Of a stretch of 64,000 bases of DNA, positions 22,401 to 47,800 are shown one piece after another. Below the pieces are notes generated by a model. The model made no database searches. It was given only the letters and a program-made list of their open reading frames with translations, and had not been told where the DNA came from. The stretch lies in contig BRXU01000010.1 of the NCBI GenBank assembly GCA_030267565.1, positions 3,220,501-3,284,500 of the forward strand, in the 5' to 3' direction. The stretch is from Pleodorina starrii (Eukaryota; Chlorophyta; Chlorophyceae; Chlamydomonadales; Volvocaceae). The position numbers were made by a program, and so were the translations under genes. Each line of letters opens with the position of its first letter. Position 1 is the first letter of the stretch.

Positions 22401-25400
22401 ATGTACGGCCCGACGTACAGCCGTACGACAGTGGCGCCGTACTCCCGCCGCAGCGCCGTTAGCGCCTCCGCCGTCACGATGGAGAGCTCCAGGGGGGGAG
22501 TGGCGCCGAGGTTGTTGACCAGGAGAACGACCCGGGGGTCGGCCTTCCGCAGCTGGAAGTACGGCCCGCCTGTCAGTTGGCCGAGCATGCGCCGTACAAG
22601 CTCCCCGGCGGGCGGCGGTGGGGATTCCTTTGCTCGACCGGGCTCGCCGTGTATTCCCAGCCCCAGCTCGATCTCTTCGGGACCCAGACTGGGAGGGCGG
22701 GAGGATGCGGGAGGGGGAGGGAGGAGGGGGTGAGTGAGAGGGAGGAGAGGGGCGGGGTGAGAGGGTTTCGATTCGCTTCCCGCCCTCTGAAGGAGGCTCC
22801 CTCCCGACCTTCACTCCCACTCCACTCCACTCCACTCCACGTCTCCACCCCGCGCCCCACTTCGCTCTCTACACCACCCCGCCAAACCACTGCCCCAAAG
22901 TCCGTCCTACTCCAAACCTCCTCCACACACCCTCCACCCCACACCCCACACCCCATCCCAAACCCCGCCACCCCACCCAACATCCCCCTCCCCCCCAGCA
23001 AACACACACACACACAACTCCCAACGCTCCCAACCCCCAACCCCTCCCCCCCTCCCCCCCGCACACACACAACTCCCAACCATCCCAACCCCCAACCCCT
23101 CCCCTCCCTTCCCTCCCCCCCTCACCGCTCCGATGTCGGCTTGCCGGGCAGTGTGCACACCGTCAGTCCCACCCCCAGGCTGGCAATGGACGCGGCCACA
23201 CGAGAAGCCACCGCCGCAACATCGCAAAGCGGCAAGCAGCGAGCGGCGGCGGCGCCCGCAGCCTGCAACGGCCGTACAGCGGACACGTCAGTCAGCCCAG
23301 GGGGGGAGGGCCAGGGACGGGGACTGGGATGGGGGCGGGGACGGGGATGGGGATGGGGTTTTAGCCAACAAGCAATACCGCAGCGGAGGACGGAGATGGG
23401 ATTCGACCTCTCGCCCTCTCTCCAGTGGCCGGTACCGGTAGGCGGGCAAACGGGCACCAAACGGCGGCCGTAATCCTGGTAATACCGTTTTTCTTTCTGA
23501 TCTGGCAGCGTCCCCATTATCCAGTCATTATCGGATGTGTCTCGGCCGCAACCTGTCAGCTCGTCCAGCTCCTTTGACTAGCTGCTGCATTTGCCCGCTT
23601 CTCCCCCCCTCCCCCTTCCCCTTCCCCCCTCCCTCCCCCTCTCACACACCATACACACACCACACACACCACACACCTCACACACCCAGCTTGCCCTCCG
23701 ACCTTGTCCTTTGCCCACAACCCCACGGCCTAACGAGCCAACGAGCCAACGAACGAACGGACGCCAAAACCGACCGCGACGTACAAACACGCACACACGC
23801 CCCCCGCCTTCGCCCCGAAACCACCCAACCCCACCCCAACCGGACCCCCGCCCCGAAACCACCCCTCACCCCACCTTGTGCACCAGCACCGTTCCCGCCA
23901 GCCCCCTCCTTCCCGCCAGCGGTGAGGGGCTCTCTATGGCCACATCCTCCCCCACCACCACCACCGCCACCGCCAGACCCTCACTCAGCGCTTGTTCCGC
24001 AGCTAGACCGAAATTGAGTCGGTCGCCTGAGAGGGAGGTGACGGGTTGACGGGGGGAGAGGAAAGGCGATGAGGGTTGGGTTTGGGAAGGCGGGGGTGGG
24101 TAAGGAAACGTGAACTGCAGTGGAGGGGGGAGGATGAGGGGTCGAGTACGACAACCCAAGTACGGGGGGAGGGGGTTGGTGGCAGCGAGGGGTGGCGTGT
24201 CGTGAGACGGGGCGGGGGAAGTACCGGTAGGGGGTGTGGACGGCAGCGGTGGAACTCAGTTCAGCGGCGGGTCGGGTCGGGGCGGTTAGGACAGGTCACA
24301 CGTCACAAATCACAAGTCCGAAGTCCAGGTCCAGGGGCTCCGGGGGGCGAAGAGAATGGCAGCGGGGCGGGGCGGGTACAAAGGGCGGGGCTCCGACTCC
24401 TTTGTCCCGCAAACGGAGGAGGCGGGGGGAATGGGGGTGCTGGCGGGCGGGGAGGGTCAGGATCTCAGGAATGGCGGCGAGGAGTGGCGTTTCAGGGGGC
24501 GGGAGGTGCGATTGGGAGGTGAGCATGTGAACCTCCCCCAGTGGGCCCGAGCCTGACGGGGCAAGTTGACATTCGGCGGTAGATGTATGTACGGTGCGCC
24601 CGAACCCCGAAGTAAGTTAGTGCCAAAGGCGCGGAGGAGGGGACCAAGTTGGGGTGGATGAGATTCAGCCAACCAAGCCCATCCCCCCCCACCCCAACCC
24701 AACCCAACCCCCCCAACTGCCCCTCCACCCCCCACCCGTGTAGTTCTTGACGATCAGCAGGCAGCCCGCGGGACCGGTGACCGCTCGAATGGCCGCCAGC
24801 ACCGCCTCAGTGGAGGGGGACTGCGGAGGAAGGGAGGGCGGCCGGGGGGCGGGGGGGGGGGGGCGGGGTGTAAACCAGTCCGATCCAGACCGATCCAGTC
24901 CGAGTAAGCTCATCCCCCCCCACCACCGCCTACCGCCCGGCGAAACCCCAAAGAGCCTCTCCCGCTCGATTACCCCAGCCAGACAGACAGCCAGACAGCC
25001 GGCCAGACAGCCAGACGACGCAGCCGGATCGACGGACCCAGGGCCCACTGACCCACCGACCCAGGGCCCACTGACCCACCGACCCAGGGCCCACTGACCC
25101 ACCGACCCAGGGCCCACTGACCCACCGACCCAGGGCCCACTGACCCACCGACCCAGGGCCCACTGACCCACCGACCCATGGGACGGTCTTCGGACCCACC
25201 GCGACATCCTGACCCAGGTCCCACTGACTCACCGACCCCCCCATATGGACTCATCAAACACGGACTGTCCGTTCGGACTCGCCACACATGGACTGACCGA
25301 TCCATGGGTCGGGCAAAACAGAGGGCCCAAAGGACCGACCCATGGGTCGGCCCGACCCACAAGATGTTGGGGTTGAGACCCACCCACCGCCCCACCCACC

Positions 25401-26362
25401 GCCACCGCCCCACCGCAAAGATGTCTCCGCACACCGCCGCCGCCAGCATGCCGTCCCCCACGTAGCCCGCATGAGCAGGCTCGTGACCGCTGCCGCCGCC
25501 TGGGGGTCCACAGGAAATTGGGGTCGGGGGAATGGGGTTGGGGCGGCTGTTCGGCTGTTCGAAGGGGGACGATAGGAAAGTTCGAGAAGCTCGGGAAGTT
25601 CGGCTAACTGACACACAAAGCGCGCTGCCAAGGGGCAGGGGGAGGCGGGAACCGAGGGGGTTTCGAAGAGTGAGGGGTGGGGGTGGGGGGTGGGGGGGTT
25701 ATCCACGTATAGGCCGGGGCCCGTGAACGGTTACAAAGAAAGCGCGATGCGTGGGGTTGGTTTACGATGAGGGGCCCCCAGATGGGATCTTGCGGTGGGG
25801 GTGGTGGGGGCGACCCCTCCGGCGGCGGCTGAAGCACGGGCTGGGTGACCCGAAGTAACTTGTAGCCGTGGAGCGGGGCTCGCCGGCCGAACGGGTTTCG
25901 GAGCGGGGAGGGCGAGCCGAGCTCCCCGCGCACCTGAGATCACGGCCACCTTCTGCTTGTCATGGTTCCGGTTGATGACGACCTTGATCTGCCGGGTTGG
26001 AAGCCAGGAGCCGTTCGCGCATTCAGGATGATTGTACTCAATCGGACTCGGTCGCGGCGGAGCGACAAGCGCGTTTGCGGCCGCTTCCAGCGAATGATGT
26101 ACATAACGAGCACATCGAGTACAGCCGTCCCACTAGACTAGACCAGACTAGACTGCGGTCCGTGACAAAGGGCCGTGCTTCGACAGCTGCTTACGAAGCA
26201 GTGTTAAACATGGTCGGCCGGCAAAAGGTATGATAACGCAGCCCAACCCACTTGCGGTGATCCTTCAAGGCGTTGGAGGTGACCATGCGTGAGAACCAGG
26301 CCCCGCAGCGCGTCCACCACCGCTGTGTCCGGGCTATTGAGCAGCTTCTTCTTCGTCGTCAT
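19418..26362 (-). CDS. Dihydroxyacetone kinase (DhaK-DhaL fusion), 664 aa, 11 exons
   Basis: Minus-strand exons: 26362-26252, 25988-25934, 25499-25414, 24820-24736, 24026-23875, 23262-23126, 22688-21887, 21512-21387, 20946-20860, 20454-20295, 19611-19418; 1995 nt, frame kept throughout. It phosphorylates dihydroxyacetone (probably also glyceraldehyde) with ATP, feeding triose phosphates. The DhaK half has [31 protein letters not shown] with Asp114, GLGIHGEPG with substrate-binding His222, [11 protein letters not shown] and [11 protein letters not shown]. The DhaL half has GDGDCGTTL (about 478-485, Mg-ATP Asp residues), [11 protein letters not shown], and [14 protein letters not shown], ending [14 protein letters not shown]. 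The halves are joined by a Ser/Asp/Glu and poly-Pro/Gly linker within exon 7, longer than in most relatives. Start: ATG 26362, just before [18 protein letters not shown], a normal family N terminus. No transit peptide is obvious, so cytosol is likely. Confidence 0.95.
19836..20132 (+). repeat. (GGGGGA)n hexanucleotide array, about 49 units
   Basis: An uninterrupted array inside intron 10 of the DHA kinase gene. The G-rich strand is the non-template strand's complement: the pre-mRNA carries CCCCCT repeats and the template strand is G-rich. It could form G-quadruplex DNA. Confidence 0.98.
21065..21373 (+). repeat. (ACACCC)n hexanucleotide array, about 51 units
   Basis: Lies in intron 8 of the DHA kinase gene, ending 14 bases from the donor at 21386. 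In the pre-mRNA it reads as GGGTGT repeats. It is an almost pure array. Confidence 0.98.
21566..21589 (-). repeat. Dispersed intronic motif, diverged copy
   Basis: Reads CCGGCCTATCCGCGGATA on the minus strand, in DHA kinase intron 7. The TACGTGG core is changed to TCCGCGG. Confidence 0.7.
25031..25180. repeat. 23-bp minisatellite, about 6.5 units
   Basis: Unit GACCCAGGGCCCACTGACCC plus ACC, in DHA kinase intron 3. It is followed by variant GACCCATGGGTC palindromes up to 25348. Confidence 0.95.
25693..25721 (-). repeat. Dispersed intronic motif, inverted copy
   Basis: Minus-strand match to the 7462 core, in DHA kinase intron 2, flanked by CCGTGAACGG on the outside. Confidence 0.85.
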
Positions 26363-27991
26363 GCTGGATCTTATTCCTATAATATCATTTGTTGAGAATT
26401 GTGGCAGAGTGCACTGGGGAGTTCATTATTTAGTGAAGTAGTTTCAGACGTCGTTTCGGAGCACGGTGAACTCACCAGCGAGGACAGCTCGCCTGATTAT
26501 AATGAAATGAATTGAATTGGGTAATGTAACTTACGCTGCTGACAATTCTGCATGCATTGATATGGTAGGATCGGCCTGAGCCCACCGAAGGCAAGATGAG
26601 TCCCTTCCTTTTTAGGCCGCGATTGGTGGCTCGCGCGATGGCCATGGACGCTACGATTTCCAAACCGTTTACTTTTGGGCAAACAGTTCAGCAAGGTATT
26701 GCGCTACCTGCGACCGATTCTTCTTTCCTAACGGAAGGCGTTGGCTACGGTTGGCCAGCTTTGGCTCAGAAGTCCTGAAGAATGCGAACATAAAAGGCAA
26801 TCTGCAATCTTCTCACTATCCATAATTCGTACGCAATGGCTTGTCTTGATGCTCAGAAGACTGCGCACCGGCATAGACCGGCCTGGTTTAGACACATCCA
26901 CACACTCGTACACACGCACTCGTCCCCGGGCGCGCGCGCTCACCGTGTTCGAGCGTGCTTCGCGCATGGTAGAAATATGCTGACATTTGCTCGTCCGGCC
27001 CGACCACGAGCGGGTATGTGGCAAACATGCTGAGGCCTACCTACCGTTATTCACCGTTTTTGCCCTCCGCCGAAACCCTCCGGAACCAACTAGCTGACCA
27101 CCTACTTCGCAAACGTTTTCTGTGCCACAGTTCTCGGTGGAACGCTGCGCTTTGACGGCACTTCAGCGGCGAAACAGGTGCCAGGCGGTGCCCGCTGCGC
27201 GCATCCTGCGCGCGCCCTGGGATGCTGGCACGTGGGTTGCACACGCTGGGTCCGCCAGTGTCTTAACATTCTACCCAACGGGTATCCGTGTCGCAGCTCT
27301 GCCATCACATCCAGGTCTGGAGTGGTGACCCCAAAGGGTCTGATGTCGCAGGAGAATGAGTGAAAGGAGCGAGTTCGCGGCAGGCGAACTTGGGCTGAGG
27401 GTGCGTAACCTTTCCAATGACTTGCCACGGAAGCATATTTTTATAAATATGATCTAGGTTCTTTGTTCAGGACGCTCCAGCATCGTTGCTTCGTCGGGCT
27501 TCGTCCAGTGTATGTAGTACAATGACGTACAACTGGAATATTGTGTCTCGGTGGACGGTTAACTGTTCTTCGTTAGATGCTTTTGATTAACAAGTTGTGC
27601 CTGTATTGCATTTTCGTGACGTTACGCAATTAGCAGGTGAATGGTGTCAGCGAGCGTTCTGCAGGGCACCACTTCCAGTCGGAATAAGATTTACAAGTCT
27701 AAATACAATATGCGTGTACACAAGAAGGCCAGGCGTCCAGCTTAGGCTGGAAAGTCTCTTCAGTATGAGGGTTTCTGGAAGTCAAGGTTATTCCCATGGT
27801 GTGGGCCGAATTATGGAAGGAACATCTCGGCTTCGGTTTTCGTCGTCTGGAAGGGAGCAGACTCGTAACAGTTGGCCGAAAAAGGCTTACGCTGAACTTC
27901 TGGTAGGACAAGCGTAACCCTTTCGCTTTTATATAATGTAAGTACCGGTGAAGAATAGAAAGGCTTAACATGTCGCACTGTCGCCTCATAG
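26363..27991. other. Divergent intergenic region, DHA kinase and CHASE-PDE
   Basis: 1.6 kb between two head-to-head genes, less GC-rich than its surroundings. It should contain both promoters. No frame has a recognisable domain. Direct repeats GACTAGACCAGACTAGAC occur near 26137. Confidence 0.6.
27930..27936 (+). promoter_or_regulatory. TATA-box-like TATATAA
   Basis: Located 40 bases before ATG 27970 and 62 before the first solid coding sequence of the CHASE-PDE gene, which is a plausible distance for a core promoter. Sequence match only. Confidence 0.3.
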
Positions 27992-40738
<12,747 letters not shown>

Positions 40739-43700
40739 TGGGGGAAGCGAGGGAGGGAGGGAGGGAGGGATGCGGAGAGAAAAGGGGGGAGGAGGACGTG
40801 GTGGGAATGGCGACAATTTGGGCCGCGGATGGCGACAATGAGCCGCTGGTGGGGGGTGAGCGCGGCTTTGTACTTTTATTGTCGGGGCCTTTGGTGAATC
40901 GGAGGGACGGGGGAGGGGAGGAGAGGGACGGAGAGGGGAGGAGAGGGGAGGAGAGGAGAGGGACGGAGAGGGGAGGAACGGAGAGGGAAGGAGAGGGGGA
41001 GGGACGGGGAGAGAAGGAAAGGAGAGGGGAGGGAGGTGGACGCTGTGCTGTGGGGACGTGTGGGGCTCGTCTGTTGGTCGCCCGACGGTGGGCGGATTCG
41101 GGAGACGGTGGGGAGGCTTTGGTGGGGAGGCTTTGATTGGGGTGGGTGTTGGGGTGCTGCCGGGCGGCCGCGGCGAGGGGGCGAGGCTGGGGCTGGGGCG
41201 AGGCGGGGGCGGGGCTGGGCGGGGCGAGGGCTGGGGCGAGGCGGGGGCGGGGCTGGGCGGGGCGAGGGCTGGGGCTGGGCTGGGCTGGGCTGGGCTGGGC
41301 TGGGCTGGGCTGGGCTGGGCTGGGCTGGGCTGGGCTGGGCTGGGCTGGGCTGGGCTGGGCTGGGCTGGGCTGGGCTGGGCTGGGCTGGGGCTGGGCTGGG
41401 CCATTATAGAAGAAACCGCAGCGAAGGGACGGCGGCTAGGCAAGCCCACCCAAAAACCAACCCCTGGCTGGCAGGGAGGGGGGCGGAGCCCGGCGGCGCT
41501 GATGCTGTTGTCTGCGGCGCCGCGGGATCGAATGCGCCCTTTCAAACGTGCGGCGCGGCGTCCGTCCGTTTGGTGAACGGGGGGATGGGAGGGGGGATAT
41601 TGGAGGTGTGGGGGTGTGGGGGTGGTGTTCGCGCGAGCGCGCGTGTTCGCGTGTGAACATGTCTCTCTGCCTGATCTGATCTGACCGGGCCGGGTGTGGG
41701 TGTGTGGGTTGTGTGGGTTACGCGCGATTGCTCGGCCACGCGTATGGTTTGCGTCGCCGTGAATTAGCGTCATGCGCAAGTAGAAGTATATATGTGCGTG
41801 TGCGTGCGTGTGTGTACGCACAAGCGCGTGCGCGTGCGTGTGTGAGTGCGTGCGTTTGTGCGTATGTACGTATGTGCGTATGTGCAACTGTGCCTACGTA
41901 GATACGTACACGCGAATGCGCAATTCCAGAACCGGTCTGCGCCCTGGGGGTTTGAAAACTGCGCGGCATCTGTGCTGTGCTGTGCTGTGCTGGATTCGTA
42001 GCTACGTGCTGCGTGTGCTGTGTAGTGCGCTGTCACGCTGTCCGTGTGCCGTTCCCGCGCTGAGCCAGGCCCGGCCCGGGCCGGTCCTGTCCTGGATCGG
42101 GCCCGGGCCCGGTCCAGAATCCAGAATCCAGAATCCACGTGCTACTCAGCGGTACAGGTGGCGGAGCTCTCCGCCGCCGCCGCCGCCACCGCCGCCGCCG
42201 GCGCCACTGAAACACGTCGTGTCATAAGACTTTGGAATGCGGCTGCCAACCCAACCCAACCCAACCCAACCCATCTGGGACTGGCTGAAATGCGGGCGGG
42301 CGGCGGACTGCTGGGACTGCCGGGGCGGCTGCCCCGTTGTCTGTCGCGATGCAGTGACGGAATTCTTTTCACTTCCTCCGGTGTATGTGTGGAGGTGCGT
42401 GTGTATTTGTGCGTGCGTGTAGTGTGCGTGTGTACATGCGTATGTGTGCGTGTGTGTGTACATGCGTATGTGTGCGTGTCCATGCGAATGTGTGTACATG
42501 CGTGTACTTGTTTGTATGCGTGTGCATGCATCGCGGCGCGGCCGCGCCGACAAAGCCAGTCGCTCTTGACGCCGGCCGCCGCCGCGGGAAGCGCGCCGCA
42601 AGTTTTCCCACCGCGAAACTTGTCATACAACCTATCGTACGCCTCGAATGAGACGACGATAATTGCTACTTTTTTCTGTACATGTGTGGGTGTGTGATCC
42701 GACGCATTCTTTTTGCCTAGTGGGGGGAGGGGTTGAGAGCCGGCACGTGCACGCAGCCACGCGCCCTGTTGTGTTTTTCCTGGGGGTACGAAAGTACGGT
42801 GTACGACTGTACGTCGTTTCACCGCAAGCGTGCTGTTTGCGGGTTGCGGCTCGAGTGTGCCCCGCCTTGCAAGTGCTGTTGACGCGTGCGGTGTTGTCAC
42901 CTGAGATGAGGACCTGACAGGGCTCGTGATGACGTCTCGTTTGATACTGCACTCTGATGTGTTCATAGGCGGGATGCGCACGCGCGCGCGCACGTGCGGG
43001 CCTTTGCGGGCCTGTGCCGTTGATTGCGCTCGTGCGCCATTCCTGGCTGCCTACCTGCCTGGCTGCCTACCTGCGCTGCTACGTGGCTGCGTTGGGTGTT
43101 GTGTATTGTGGGGCTGCCTGCTGTAGGTCCTCGTGCGTGCGCGTGTGCGTGTGCGTGCGCGTGTCTCTCGGTCGACTGTCAGATCATTCACCTTGGCGCG
43201 CCCCTTGGCGCGCATGCGCGCTCGTCCGGACGCGCTGCTGCTGCTGCTGCTGACTCTCTAAACGAGATACACAAATGCCTTTTTCGCGGCGAATGTGGCG
43301 CGACGCGATTCGTTATTTTTTTATACTCGTCTTTGCACCATACTACGGGTTGCAGCATTGCCTTTTTTAAGGGGTGGGTTTTTTGGCGGGTACAGGGTCG
43401 GGCCGGTTTCCTCTCGGTCAGGAAAGGGATGGGCGCCCAGGATACGGAAGGTGATGGTGGCTTATGGGGATATACATATATTTATGGGGGGAGGCGGGGC
43501 GGCTGTTCAAGTGCCGCTCCGCTTGTTCAAGGGGTGGTGAGCGCGCACCGTCGGAGTTCCTTGCCGCAAGCCGCGGCTGCACCCCACCTCGGCTGCCGCG
43601 GGGGGTTAGCAGCAATGGCAGCGGCTGCTGTGAGGTTCAAAAAGAGCATGTAACATACAGTTTAAGGGCTTTGAACTCGCAGAAAGCAATCAAGTTTTAC

Positions 43701-44838
43701 TTGTGTGATGGAAAAGGTAAGGCAGGAGCAGGCGAACAGCGGCGGCGCAACCAAAGCAGAGGGCAGGACACCTAAAATTCCCGATGTACGGCGGCGCGCA
43801 CGCTGCCATCGCGCGTTTTTATTTTCGCGTTTCATATTAGTAGCATGTTGGTCATGTATGGCCCAGATGAACCAGACATTTGCCGTGGCCGTGAGCTGAA
43901 AAGCACACCGGAATGACCGGAACCACTGTCCCCAGCGCTCCAGAACCACAACCACCACCCGCCAACACCACGAGTGGAAGAGCCCCACGCGCAGATGAAA
44001 GCATACCTCATTTGCAACTTCTTTCATATTCCCTGCATTTCATCACGGTGACAAAGATGGCACTGGAGCCTGCACGATGACCTGCCTGCGTATGTTTTTC
44101 GAGAGACAAATAACTTAGTACTAAGAAAGCGTGAAAAATTGCCAAGAGATTATGTACGGCCAGCCAACGGGCTACGGCGCTCGACCGCCCATGTCGACAC
44201 CGCAAGGGCAGCAGGTGGGACGAAGGACGATGTATTTGCTCTGTTCCATAGCTTTTTATGTGAAAATTTTCATATACTTCAAGCGTCAGATGGGTGTCGT
44301 GAGGCTTCCGCCGCCTTGTCTCGGGCAGCCTGTCGGCGATGGTGGTGAAACAAGGCTGTTGTGCATGATTAGACGATTCCCTTGCTTATCCGGACATTTT
44401 ATGTGCTTCATCAGCGCGCGATGGTCTCCGCGTCGCACGCCGGCCCAACGACGGGTCATTTCGCTCATTCGGACGTTGACCCGCTTCATCCGTGACTGGT
44501 GACAGCGGCACACCCTTACGCTAGCGTCGTTATGTGCTATGACGTATGTCGCTGCGCGACGTCAGCAACTCGGTTTTTTCGGACAAGTTGCACCGGTCCG
44601 CCAGCCTTGGCGGACGTTGCATATGCCGATTCCTGCCACCCCTATCTGCACTTGACCCGCGTCCGTAACTGAAAGGCGTCCGTAACTGAAAGGCGGCCGG
44701 TGGGGCCGGCGCCTGGAGCGTCTAGGAGAAGTTGGGACAGCCTAACGAAAAAGCACTGACGTCACGGTGCTCCTCGGAGTAGGGTCGGCAAACTTGTCTC
44801 CCCTTCCCCCCGCCTCCCTTTCGCCCCTCCTCCCCCAG
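40739..44838. other. Intergenic region between CHASE-PDE and NUFIP-like genes
   Basis: 4.1 kb with no recognisable gene. It holds a purine-rich 3' flank (40740-41040), a (GGGCT)n array, long GT/GTGCG-rich tracts at 41785-41890 and 42385-42530, a GGGCCCGGGCCC palindromic stretch near 42095, and AT-richer DNA from 43.6 to 44.6 kb. The first exon of the NUFIP-like gene probably lies within the last few hundred bases but could not be fixed. Confidence 0.55.
41275..41400 (+). repeat. (GGGCT)n pentanucleotide array
   Basis: About 23-25 nearly pure units, preceded by longer GGGGCGAGG-type units from 41180. Confidence 0.97.
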
Positions 44839-47800
44839 CCCCAGCCCCAGGGTCCACCTTACGGCGCGGGGTACCTCGCTCCTCCGCCATCGCAACCACA
44901 CGTAGCGTACGGCACCGGCTACGGCGCTCCGCCGCCTTCTGGCCCACCACCGACCGGTTACGGAACCGGGTACGGCGTCGCTCCAGCGGCGGGTCCGCAC
45001 CCGGGCCAGCCGCAGCCCTACCCGCAACAGTACGGCAGCCAGGGCGCCCCGCCGCCGTACCACCACCAGCAGCAGCAGCATCCGCACCATTCTCGACCAC
45101 ATGGAATTCCGCCACCGCAGCCTCCGCCGCCGCAGCCGTCCCCGCCGCCGCCGCCGCAGCAGCAGTGGCAGCAGCATCACCACCACCAGCCGCCGCCACA
45201 GCAGCCGCAGCAATGGGGCCCGCCGCCTCCTCCTCAGCAGCAGCAGCAGCATCAGAACAACTGGCAGCAGCAGCAGCAGCAGGGGCGGGGGCGGGGAAGA
45301 GGCAGAGGCCGAGGAGGAGGGCGAGGAGGTGCGCCAGGCGCATCGCCGGATCCTGGATCCGGAGCGGCGCCAGCATCCGGATCTGGATCTGGATCCGGAT
45401 CTGTTGGCCGTATTATGACACCTTCTGGGGGCCTCCCGGCGCGCACCCCGCACGGCATGAACGGGATCCCAGGCCCCAACGCCCCGCCGTACTCCCAACC
45501 GCCGCCGTACTCCCAGCCCCCACCGGCTGGAGCGCCGCCGCCGCCGTACGCCAACGGCGGCGGCGGCGGTGCTGCGCCCAGTGGCCCCCATCAGCCACCG
45601 TACCAACCGCCTGTCCAGCCGCCGTACCAGCCGCCGTACCCTCAGCAACCCCCACAGCAGCATCACCCATCACAGCCGCCACCGTTTGCTCCTCCCAACC
45701 ACCACAACCACCATTACCAACCGCCGCCGCAGTCGTACGGGCAGCAGGCTCCTCCGTACCCAGCAGGCCAGAACCCGCCGCCGCCGCAACATCACCCACC
45801 GCCGCCCAATCAGTCTCCGATGAGAGGTCGCGGGGGGCGTGGAGGCGGCGGCGGAGGCGGCCGGGGCGGCGGCCCCAGGACGCTGTTTCCGAACGGCTTC
45901 GGGGAAGCCGCAGCCGCCGACGCGTCTGGTGGCGGTGGCGGCGGAGGCGGGCGCTTCGGCGCCGACGCCGGCGGCGGTCGTCGGGGAGGCCGCGGCGGTG
46001 GTGGGCGGGGTCGCGACGGCGGTTTCGGAGCCGGCCGCGGCCGGAAGCGCTCCGCGGATGAGATGGCGGCGGGCGGCGGCGGCGGCGGCGCCTGGCAGGA
46101 GCAGCCGCCACAGCCTCCTCCTCCTCTGAGTAAGAAGGCTCAGCAGCGGGAGGCCTTACTGCGGCCGATTGAGGTGGGGCCGGTGGTTGTACGGCAGCCG
46201 GCCAGCGAGGAGGAGCGGCAGGACGTGGCCAGGTGGGCTCGCGCTCTCCCGCTGAGGCGACCGACCCTACCCGACCCGACCCGACCCGACCCTGTGCGCC
46301 GCATGTCTCCAAAGCCGCTGCATGCGCTGCATCCGCTCACGTCTACGCATGTCCCTTCGTTAATGTCGCAGCATCCTCGACTGGACGGAGCGACAGCGGC
46401 GGCGCACCCTGCCAGCCCCCAGCCCCCAGAACCCAAAGCACTCTCAACTCTCATACACAACAAACTCACCTCCTTTCCAACACCCATTCCTTCTTTCCAA
46501 CATTCAAAATGCTTTCTCCCGACGTTACACTACATCGCATTACATGCATGCATGCAGGTGGATCGCCGAGCGCAAGCGCTTCTACCCCACTGCCGCCAAC
46601 TTGGCTCGAAAGGCGGCTGCCGCGGCTGCCCGGGAGCAGAGCGGCGGACTGGAGCCCGGAGCCGACCCGCAGCGGGAGCGGGAGGAGCACCGGCGGCGGT
46701 TGAGGGAGGTGCTGGAGAGGCAGCGGGCATTGGGGCTGGACAGGTGGGGCTGGACAGGGAGGGAGGGAGGGAGGGAGGCAGGGAGGGAGGGAAGATGTTC
46801 GTTGTGGCAATGAAGGCAACACAGTACTTGACTTGCGAAAGATTGTGAGTACGAAGCAGTATTAACTGAAATAACGCTGCCAACGAAACGTTCCCGAAGC
46901 GCTCCAGAACCGTCGTCTGTACGACGACGACGCCGACCCGAGGAGCTTGCTCGAATGCTGAAAACGTCTATCTTTGCCCTCAGAAGGACGCGGACGGTGA
47001 ATTCACGGGGTCACGAGTTTACGGTTGCTTTTGATTGCAGCTGAGCTGTTTGTACCGTTGCCCGGGCAGTGCCGGCCCGAGACAAGGCCCTCGTGCCTTC
47101 GTCCCTGGGAGGGTGAAGGCTCACACCCGCCCGCAGCCGTTACCTCCAAACCAGCAATCAACCATCCATGGCCCCCCGCCCCACCCGCCCCCGCTTGGTG
47201 TGCGGCCTGTCATGTCATGTCAGGGCGGCGGGGACCTCCGAGATGCACCTGCCGGGGGATGAAGGCGCCGGCGCTGGAGGAGGAGGAGGAGGAGGAGTGG
47301 ATGGGTTGTACGGCGCGCAGTTCGGTGGGCCGCGGGGGCGCGGCGGCCGCTTCGTGCGAGGCCGCGGCCGCTCCTTCGGCGGTCGCTCCTGGGGGGGCCG
47401 CCACAACCCCTGGCAATGGCACGCCGGCGACGGAGCCGCTGACGATGGTGGCGGCGGCGGCGGCGATGGTCAGGGCGACGGCGCCGGTGCCGACGGCGGC
47501 GGCTCCGCGAAGGGTGAGGCCGCCGCCGCTGGCGCGGCAGCGGAGGCGTCGCCGTCGGCGGCGGAGGCCGACGGAGCGACGCAAGGCTGGGGCCCCGGCG
47601 GCGGCAGGAGCCGCGGCGGCCGCGGCCGCGGCCGCGACGGCGGCCGCCGTGGCGGCCGTTGGGGGCGCGGGTACGACCAGCAGGACGGCGGGCGGGCAGG
47701 GGGAGGCTGGGGCGCTGAGTACGGTCGCGGCCGCGGGGGCCGGGGGGGTGGCCGCTTCCCGGCCGGCGTGGGTGGGCGCGGCGGGCCGGGTGGTCGCCAA

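Noticed and set aside
44722..45666. Minus-strand frames over the NUFIP-like first exon
   Set aside because: Shadow of the Gln/Pro-codon tracts; the plus frame joins the NUFIP segment across a good splice site.
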